Part shown: positions 5,339 through 10,500 of the stretch, in pieces | Position numbering within the stretch: the stretch's first letter is position 1 | Layout: each line of letters begins with the position of its first letter | Source of the DNA: Oscillospiraceae bacterium | GTDB taxonomy: Bacteria; Bacillota; Clostridia; Oscillospirales; Oscillospiraceae | Direction: 5' to 3' | Assembly: GCA_017558545.1 (NCBI GenBank) | Contig: JAFYUG010000353.1 | Location: forward strand, 1-10,500 | DNA: 10,500 nt | Made by a program: the position numbers and the translations under genes | Notes under the pieces: generated by a model | What the model was told of the DNA's origin: nothing | Databases searched by the model: none | The model's input: only the letters and a program-made list of their open reading frames with translations

Positions 5339-8300
5339 TTACTGATATGCTCTGTAGAGGAAGGTTACAATCTGTCCACGGGTGCAGGTGGCATTGGGAC
5401 CAAAGCTGGTAGCACTAAGGCCGGTGGTTATGCCATTCTCTACTGCCCAGAGGACTGCATCATAATAATACTGGCTCTCAGGAACATCGGCAAAGGGATT
5501 ATTGTTGCTTGTGGGAGCGGGCTTGCCCATAGCTCTCCAGAGGAAGGTTACAATCTGGCCGCGGTTGCAATCGGCATTGGGTCCAAAGCCGGTGGCGCTG
5601 AGGCCGGTGGTGATGCCGTTTTCAACAGCCCACAAAACTGCGTCATAGTAATACTGGCCTTCCTTAACATCGGTGAAGGGATTTTCGCTGCTCTGAGGAG
5701 CAGGCTCGCCGGCAGCACGCCAAAGGAAGGTTACAACCTGGGCGCGGGTGCAGCCCTTAGATGGTCCAAAGGAAGTTGCGCTAAGGCCGCTCGTGACGTT
5801 ATTGCTTACAGCCCACATAACAGGCTCAAAGAAGAAGTCCTTCTCATTAACGTCGGTAAAGGGATTTACGATGGGCTCTTCGGGCTTGGGCTCATCGGGA
5901 AGCTTGTCTATCTTCTCTGTCTTGGTCACGGAGCATACGGTGCAAGTGAAGGTCTTTTCACCCTCCTCGGAAGTGGTGGGCTCCTTGGTAACAGCGCCAT
6001 CATCCCACTTATGTCCAACGGCGGCTACGGTGCTGTCTATATAGCTATCGCCGCACTGGCAGGTATGGGTGGTATAGCCTTCTTCTGTGCAGGTGGGTTC
6101 AGTTACAACAGAGCTATATTTATGGGTATGCTCAAGGGCGGGGATGCCTGCTACAAATGTTTCTTCGCAGAGGGTGCAAGAGAAGGTCATCTCGCCTTCC
6201 TCTTTCGCGGTGGGTTCGCGAGTAACTTTTCCATCATCCCAGTTATGTCCAGCAGCGGTAACAGTATCACCTACATAGCTATCTCCACATTCGCAGGTAT
6301 ATGTAGTATATCCGTCTTCGGTGCAGGTGGGGGCAGTTATAACGGAGCTGTATTCGTGGACATGCTCACCTATAACCTCGACAATGCAGCTTGCACTAAG
6401 GCTTCCGCAGCTGACGGTAATGGTGGCAGTTCCGTTTTTAAGAGCGGTGATATTGCCCTTATCATCCACGGATACCACTTCGGGTTTATCGGAGCTATAG
6501 CTGATTTCTCCCGCGCTGCCCAAGGGCTGAACAGTAGCTTTTATGACAGAAGCAGCATCCTTATCAAGTTCAAGGGAAACTTCATCAAGAGTAATCTCGG
6601 TAGAAGGAGTGGTATTTACAACAAATTTAAAGCCATTCTCCTGAGCCCAAGTTTCCGTATAGGATGCGGCTTCGCCGTAGAAGACTGTTCGATCAGCATA
6701 GGGGAAAGCTCGGCTGCCAATGCTTTCAATTGCGGAGTAACAAACCACCTTCTCAAGATTGTAGCTATCAAAGAATGCTGAAGGGGCAATTTCGGTAATG
6801 CCGCGGGGCAGAACAAGTTCTTCAAGTGATGCGCAATCAGAGAAGCATCCGCTGGATATTGCCGTAAGAGCTTCACTAAGCACAACAGTTTTCAGCTTAT
6901 CGCAGCTCTTAAAAGCGCCTTTAGTGATTGATGTAACATTATTTCCCATTAATACACTTTCAAGCTTATCGCAATCCTCAAATGCGTAATCGCCTATATT
7001 GGTTACAGTATCGGGAATCACAACAGAGCTAAGACTATCACAATTTTTAAATACGTAATCGTATATAGAAATTAGATTTTCGGACAAAACTACATTTTCA
7101 AGATTAACGCATCCGGCAAAAGCAGAACCGCCGATAATAGTAAAGCACTTGGGAATTTCAATGTTTTTCAGAGCGGTACATTCGCTGAAGCAGGCAGGAG
7201 GAAGGAATTTATAAATTTCACTATCTTCAATTATTACCTTTTCAAGATTTTTGCAATTTGAAAATACTGCGCCGCCGGATACAGGACTATCGCCAAGTGT
7301 TACTCCGGCAGGGATGGTAACTTCTTTAAGGGCACTATTTCTAAATGCGCTTGCTCCAATTTTTTTCAGAGACTGAGGGAAGCTGACTTTCTGCATATTG
7401 CTCATATTCTGAAAAGCATACTGAGGAATAAGCTCCATACCATCGGGAAGGACTATTTCCTTAAGATTAGGGCAGCTTACAAAGGGGCTGCTGGTGTTGG
7501 CGGTAGATACACCACTAAGAGGAATAACCATACTCCAATTTGCAGGAACCTTCACATAGGAAAGCTTTTCACAGTTAGAAAAAGCGCTGGTTCCAATGGA
7601 AGATACGGAATCGGGTATAGACAATTTTTCAATATTATTGCAGCCGCTAAAGGCGGTAATTCCAATCTGCTCAAGTTTGCCGGGCAGTTCAAAATCTTTG
7701 AGAGAGGCACAACCATTAAATGCGTTGTCCTTAATCATAACCAAGGCGTCAGGAAAAACAATTTCCTCAAGCTTATCGCACATATAGAAGGCACTCATGC
7801 CAATAATGGTCAAGCTATTAGGAAGCGTTACATTAACCAAGTTGCTTGCATAATAAAAGGCACCATCTGGAAGATATGTAATGCCATCGGGAAGTTCAAT
7901 AGATGTGAGCTTGGGGCAAGCTGCGAAGGGACTTTTACCCAGAGATGCATCGCTGGCACGCAGAGTGTCCCACTTTTGGGATATGCTGACATAACTCAGC
8001 TCATCGCAATTTGCAAAGGCCTCCGCATCAATTGCCTCAACAGAATCGGGAATTATAACACTTGTGAGACTATCGCACTCATAAAATGCTCTCTCGCATA
8101 TTTCCAGGAGTTTGGAGGGTAGAATGATTTCCTTCAAAGAAACGCATTCAGAAAAGGCTGCCGTGCCTATCTTTGTCAGGTTTGCAGGCAGGTTAACCTC
8201 TTCAAGAGCGGGGCAATTACAGGCCATTTCAGCAGGAATTTCTGATATAGAGCTGGGCAGAATAATTTTCTGCAGATTTACCAAGCCTTTAAATGCACAC

Positions 8301-8911
8301 TCAACAAGCTTATTAGCGCCCTCGGGAACTTCTATTTCGGTAATAGAGGGGCAATTGCTAAAGGGGCTATCATACAAAGGAGCGCCAAAGTTTGCATTAT
8401 AGCTGCCATCATATCCATAGGGGCCCATTTTATTCCAATTCTTAGAAAGCTTTACCTGCTTGAGGGCATCGCAGCCATCAAAGGCTTTACTATAAACATT
8501 GGTGACAGAGTCGGGAATAACAATGGATTCCAACTCATCGCAATTACCAAAGGCATATGCGCTGATCGAAGAAACGCTGTCAGCAATATCAACGCTTTTA
8601 ACCTTGCAGCCATAAAATGCAGCATTGCCGATACCGGTAACGCCATCTTCAATAACTATGGACTTAACGCTGGCAGCATGACTCCATATAGGAGAGGTGC
8701 AGCCAACAAAACTGCCAAAGGAATACTTAAGCGAATAATCATCTATAGCTCCATTGCCGCTGACAGTGAGAACACCATCAGATGTAAGAGTCCATGTGAC
8801 ATTATCGCCAAGGCTGCCCTCAACTTCAGATTCGGCAGCAAATGCACCCGTTGCCATAAAAACGCTAAGGGCAAGAATAATAACCAAGGAAATAAATATT
8901 CTGCGTTTCAT
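5339..8911 (-). CDS. Large secreted surface protein: BspA-type LRR array, Ig-like domain, Cys/His modules and three SLH domains
   Basis: This intact 1190-residue protein is predicted to be exported and wall-bound. A Sec signal peptide (KRR, then a hydrophobic core, AFA cleavage site near 25) is followed by a beta-rich N-terminal module (33-60, NVTWTLTSDGVLTVSG). A long LRR_5/BspA-type array occupies about 84-745 with repeats of about 23 residues of the form SIG-x-x-AF-x-x-C-x-x-L-x-x-V-x-IPDSV. A Big_2/Ig-like domain lies at about 770-847. Two 78-residue Cys/His-rich modules lie at 851-1003, and a proline-rich linker (1003-1016) leads to three SLH domains (1017-1190), which in other bacteria bind secondary cell-wall polymer. 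There is no LPXTG signal, so SLH anchoring is the expected attachment. LRR_5 proteins often act in adhesion or host and matrix binding; the ligand here is unknown. The ATG at 8911 has a TAGGAG site 9 nt upstream. The gene is monocistronic with a promoter and a terminator of its own. The LRR part looks more AT-rich than the SLH part and the neighbouring genes. Confidence 0.92.
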   Translation of the reverse strand: MKRRIFISLVIILALSVFMATGAFAAESEVEGSLGDNVTWTLTSDGVLTVSGNGAIDDYSLKYSFGSFVGCTSPIWSHAASVKSIVIEDGVTGIGNAAFYGCKVKSVDIADSVSSISAYAFGNCDELESIVIPDSVTNVYSKAFDGCDALKQVKLSKNWNKMGPYGYDGSYNANFGAPLYDSPFSNCPSITEIEVPEGANKLVECAFKGLVNLQKIILPSSISEIPAEMACNCPALEEVNLPANLTKIGTAAFSECVSLKEIILPSKLLEICERAFYECDSLTSVIIPDSVEAIDAEAFANCDELSYVSISQKWDTLRASDASLGKSPFAACPKLTSIELPDGITYLPDGAFYYASNLVNVTLPNSLTIIGMSAFYMCDKLEEIVFPDALVMIKDNAFNGCASLKDFELPGKLEQIGITAFSGCNNIEKLSIPDSVSSIGTSAFSNCEKLSYVKVPANWSMVIPLSGVSTANTSSPFVSCPNLKEIVLPDGMELIPQYAFQNMSNMQKVSFPQSLKKIGASAFRNSALKEVTIPAGVTLGDSPVSGGAVFSNCKNLEKVIIEDSEIYKFLPPACFSECTALKNIEIPKCFTIIGGSAFAGCVNLENVVLSENLISIYDYVFKNCDSLSSVVIPDTVTNIGDYAFEDCDKLESVLMGNNVTSITKGAFKSCDKLKTVVLSEALTAISSGCFSDCASLEELVLPRGITEIAPSAFFDSYNLEKVVCYSAIESIGSRAFPYADRTVFYGEAASYTETWAQENGFKFVVNTTPSTEITLDEVSLELDKDAASVIKATVQPLGSAGEISYSSDKPEVVSVDDKGNITALKNGTATITVSCGSLSASCIVEVIGEHVHEYSSVITAPTCTEDGYTTYTCECGDSYVGDTVTAAGHNWDDGKVTREPTAKEEGEMTFSCTLCEETFVAGIPALEHTHKYSSVVTEPTCTEEGYTTHTCQCGDSYIDSTVAAVGHKWDDGAVTKEPTTSEEGEKTFTCTVCSVTKTEKIDKLPDEPKPEEPIVNPFTDVNEKDFFFEPVMWAVSNNVTSGLSATSFGPSKGCTRAQVVTFLWRAAGEPAPQSSENPFTDVKEGQYYYDAVLWAVENGITTGLSATGFGPNADCNRGQIVTFLWRAMGKPAPTSNNNPFADVPESQYYYDAVLWAVENGITTGLSATSFGPNATCTRGQIVTFLYRAYQ
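5342..5863 (-). repeat. Three tandem SLH-domain repeats
   Basis: These encode residues 1017-1190, three copies of NPF(T/A)DV...YYYDAVLWAVENGITTG.SAT.FGP...C.R.Q(I/V)VTFLWRA. The DNA landmark AAGGTTACAA recurs at 5361, 5544 and (with one change) 5727, an exact 183-bp period, which is 61 codons. The second and third domains are nearly identical; the first is more divergent (DFFFEPVMWAVSNNVT). Confidence 0.93.
5903..6361 (-). repeat. Two 78-residue Cys/His-rich modules
   Basis: These encode residues 851-1003. Each module starts H-x-H-(E/K)-YSSV and contains PTCTE(D/E)GYTT-x-TC-x-CGDSY, GH-x-WDDG, EPT, then TF-x-CT-x-C. The DNA landmark GTGCAGGTGG recurs at 6087 and 6321, a 234-bp period. Each module is itself two related halves: half A has PTC plus C-x-C, half B has PTA or PTT plus C-x-x-C. 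I know similar repeats from other gut Firmicutes surface proteins but cannot name their function. Confidence 0.85.
6677..8662 (-). repeat. BspA-type (LRR_5) leucine-rich repeat array
   Basis: These encode residues about 84-745, more than twenty repeats of roughly 23 residues. Landmarks recur throughout: AF-x-x-C-x-x-L at the turn and (V/I)-x-(I/L)P at the strand. Three longer irregular units interrupt it, each with a tryptophan followed by SPF-x-x-CP: W159 with SPF 182-184, W314 with SPF 327-329, and W459 with SPF 475-477. They show a higher-order period of about 150 residues. Confidence 0.88.
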
Positions 8912-8946
8912 ATAATCAATCTCCTAACGGATTTATATACACAACA

Positions 8947-8975
8947 AATATACATATAATTTTGATATTTTACAA
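8947..8975 (-). promoter_or_regulatory. Candidate promoter of the LRR-SLH surface protein
   Basis: On the minus strand, TTGTAA (8970-8975) and TATATT (8947-8952) are separated by 17 bp in a very AT-rich stretch just past the ribF terminator. Other AT-rich alternatives nearby cannot be excluded. The 185-bp gap between the surface-protein start and ribF holds this promoter and the terminator, and I see nothing else in it. Confidence 0.55.
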
Positions 8976-9004
8976 TATGCTTGCTTATAAAAATAATTTT
9001 TAAT

Positions 9005-9040
9005 AACAAAAACCACCCATGAATAGCTTCACGGGTGGTT
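9005..9040 (-). terminator. Intrinsic terminator of the truB-ribF operon
   Basis: An 8-bp outer stem (AACCACCC 9011-9018 with GGGTGGTT 9033-9040) continues through a G-U pair into an inner 4-bp stem (TGAA/TTCA) with a 4-nt loop. On the minus strand it is followed by TTTGTTATTA. It lies 57 bp beyond the ribF stop codon and separates it from the surface-protein promoter. Confidence 0.88.
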
Positions 9041-9097
9041 AAATCTAACTCTGCTATATAGAAAATATTATTGAGCAGCGCTTCCGAAACGGATTAA

Positions 9098-9988
9098 TTA
9101 TTCAAAATATCTTCTTGCGCTGAGGCAATCTTTTTTAATCTGAGCCATCAGCTCTTCGGGGCTATCGAAACGGCGTTCGGGACGGATGAAGGAATGGAAT
9201 TCCACGCAGACATTTTGTCCGTACAAATCCGCTTCATAGTCCAAAATATTGGTCTCCACGGTTACTCTGTCGCCGCCGAAGGTGGGGCGGACGCCGATAT
9301 TGGTGACGGCAATATGCTCTCCATCGGGAAGCACAACTTTGGTGGCATACACGCCCATTTTAGGAACAAGTACGCCATCGGCAAAGACCATGTTAATGGT
9401 GGGGGCTTCAAGTCTGCTGCCGCCTATGCGGTAACCGGTGCGGACAGTATCGGTGAGCACATGGGGATGGCCAAGAAGCTCATTGGCGCTTTCCGTTTCG
9501 CCCTCAGAGAGAAGGCGGCGAATAATGGTGGAGCTTACTATCTCACCATCTCGCATAACGGGATCGATTATATCGCAGCCTATGCCCTTTTTGCCGCAAT
9601 ATTCTTTCAACACCTTGGCGGTGCCGAGGCCTTTATAGCCAAAGCAAAAATCATGGCCCACCACAAAATGCGCCGCATTATATGTATCTATTATGTTTTC
9701 TATAAATACCTGCCAGTCCATGCGCATGGTTTCGCCGTTGAAATGGATAAAATATACCTTTTCAACGCCGAAAAAGCGGCGGAGGACATAGCGGCGGTCA
9801 TTGGCGGAGTTTATAAGCTCCACCTTTTCACCCTTTACAAAGGTATCAGGGTGGTTATCAAAGGTGAGGACGCAGGCCTCAGCTCCGAGAGCATCGGCGA
9901 CCTCTTTGGCGCGGTTGACAAGAGCGCCATGGCCAACATGGATGCCATCGAAAAAGCCCAGAGCCATTACCTTTTTGCTTTTTACCAT
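9098..9988 (-). CDS. ribF: Bifunctional riboflavin kinase / FAD synthetase
   Basis: RibF is cytoplasmic and converts riboflavin to FMN and then FAD. The 296 residues match a full-length bifunctional enzyme. The N-terminal adenylyltransferase domain has GFFDGIHVGH (11-20), LTFDNHP (41-47), GHDFCFGYKGLG (111-122) and SSTIIRRLL (152-160). The C-terminal flavokinase domain (about 178-296) has PTIN (196-199, the family's PTAN Mg-nucleotide motif), GVYA (212-215), TNIGVRPTFGG (229-239), the catalytic glutamate in VETN (E245) and YEADLYGQ (251-258). The loop before PTIN reads GSRLEA rather than the common glycine-rich LGF form, a mild variation. The start at 9988 is 2 nt from the truB stop codon, with GAGG (9999-10002) inside the end of truB, implying translational coupling. 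No FMN riboswitch precedes it within the window. Confidence 0.96.
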   Translation of the reverse strand: MVKSKKVMALGFFDGIHVGHGALVNRAKEVADALGAEACVLTFDNHPDTFVKGEKVELINSANDRRYVLRRFFGVEKVYFIHFNGETMRMDWQVFIENIIDTYNAAHFVVGHDFCFGYKGLGTAKVLKEYCGKKGIGCDIIDPVMRDGEIVSSTIIRRLLSEGETESANELLGHPHVLTDTVRTGYRIGGSRLEAPTINMVFADGVLVPKMGVYATKVVLPDGEHIAVTNIGVRPTFGGDRVTVETNILDYEADLYGQNVCVEFHSFIRPERRFDSPEELMAQIKKDCLSARRYFE

Positions 9989-9990
9989 GC

Positions 9991-10500
9991 TTAGTTTACC
10001 TCAAAAAATGTTTTTATGCTTATCAAAAGTCCCTGCTCAATTTTTGCAAGGGCAATAAAATCACCGGTGGAAGAATAGAGCCTATACTCCTTTTCTTCTC
10101 CGTTAATGGAAAATCTGACGCCGTTGCGGAAAAGTTTTTCCTTACGGGTATTAAGTTTCAAAACGGGATAGGCGCCAAAGAGCTTATCAACGGGTAGCAT
10201 CAAGCTTTCGCCCTCTCCCCTCTCGCCTATGGCGATTATCTCTTCCAAGCTTTTGGCCTCGGAGATATTAAATTCACCGGCGGCAGTGCGGCGGAGATAG
10301 CTCATGCAGCCTCCGCAGCCCAGCTCCTCGCCTATATCATGGCAGAGGGTGCGGATATATGTGCCCTTGCTGCAACGAACGCGCAGGACGGCGTCTCCAT
10401 CCTCCCAGCCAAGGAAATCAAGGCTATGGATAACTATATCCCTTGCCTTGAGCTCCACGGTTTCACCCTTGCGGGCGATTTCATAGAGCTTTTTGCCTCC
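9991..10500 (-). CDS. truB: tRNA pseudouridine(55) synthase TruB, C-terminal part (cut by window edge)
   Basis: TruB converts U55 of the tRNA T-arm to pseudouridine. Only the last 169 codons are in the window; the reading frame stays open to the right edge, so the N-terminal region with the catalytic aspartate motif is outside. The visible protein begins GGKKLYEIARKGETVELKARD, the conserved TruB K-LYE-AR-G segment. It continues with CSKGTYIRTLCHDIGEELGCGG and MSYLRRTAAGEF, which mark the end of the catalytic domain. The remaining roughly 80 residues fit the small C-terminal TruB/PUA-like domain. A GTG codon at 10458 is internal to the conserved segment and is not the start. ribF follows directly, the commonly seen truB-ribF order. 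Confidence 0.95.
   Translation of the reverse strand, partial: GGKKLYEIARKGETVELKARDIVIHSLDFLGWEDGDAVLRVRCSKGTYIRTLCHDIGEELGCGGCMSYLRRTAAGEFNISEAKSLEEIIAIGERGEGESLMLPVDKLFGAYPVLKLNTRKEKLFRNGVRFSINGEEKEYRLYSSTGDFIALAKIEQGLLISIKTFFEVN

Noticed and set aside
5340..6400. Regularly spaced direct repeats that could suggest a CRISPR array
   Set aside because: The periods (183 and 234 bp) are multiples of three, lie in an open coding frame and encode SLH and Cys/His modules. There are no short identical repeats with unique spacers.
5327..6781. Long plus-strand open frame of 484 codons opposite the surface-protein gene
   Set aside because: It is the antisense of the repetitive SLH and Cys/His coding region. 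The glycine- and alanine-rich translation mirrors those repeats, and the minus frame has a signal peptide, clear domains, a promoter and a ribosome binding site.
9989..10060. FMN riboswitch ahead of ribF
   Set aside because: ribF starts 2 nt after truB with its ribosome binding site inside truB. There is no room for a leader and no aptamer-like structure.

Overview
The window suggests a low-to-moderate-GC, Gram-positive anaerobe of the Clostridia (Oscillospiraceae- or Lachnospiraceae-like). Supporting signs are AGGAGG-type ribosome binding sites, sigma-A-type promoters, a KapD-like exonuclease starting DLEWNQ, a ddl-murF pair, a DegV lipid-binding protein, and a very large secreted protein combining BspA-type leucine-rich repeats with three S-layer homology domains. 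The species cannot be named from the sequence alone. There are no tRNA or rRNA genes, insertion sequences, prophage genes or CRISPR arrays.

Layout from left to right. A TetR-family regulator (73-759, +) converges on a degV gene (804-1646, -), and the two share a bidirectional terminator. degV has a perfect-consensus promoter whose -35 box lies inside a 24-bp palindrome, and a second copy of the palindrome core sits near the inferred transcription start. Next is a two-gene cell-wall operon on the minus strand, ddl then murF, with a 4-bp ATGA overlap and its own terminator. A short intergenic region with back-to-back extended -10 promoters separates ddl from a plus-strand DEDDh exonuclease gene with a C-terminal zinc-ribbon-like segment (4306-5286). 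A strong hairpin terminator lies between this gene and the converging 1190-residue surface protein gene (5339-8911, -). The right end holds a housekeeping minus-strand pair: truB (cut by the window edge) followed 2 nt later by ribF, which ends at a hairpin terminator upstream of the surface protein's promoter.

Functionally, ddl and murF make the D-Ala-D-Ala dipeptide and attach it to the UDP-MurNAc-tripeptide, so they work in series. truB and ribF form a commonly seen translation/cofactor pair. The TetR gene and degV are neighbours, and degV carries an obvious operator, so a regulatory link is plausible but unproven. The surface protein is probably held on the cell wall by its SLH domains and displays a long LRR array.

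Most of the window is ordinary core genome. The parts worth a second look are the double operator at degV, the higher-order duplications in the LRR array, and the paired Cys/His-rich modules of the surface protein. I see no convincing evidence of a wholly new multi-gene system.
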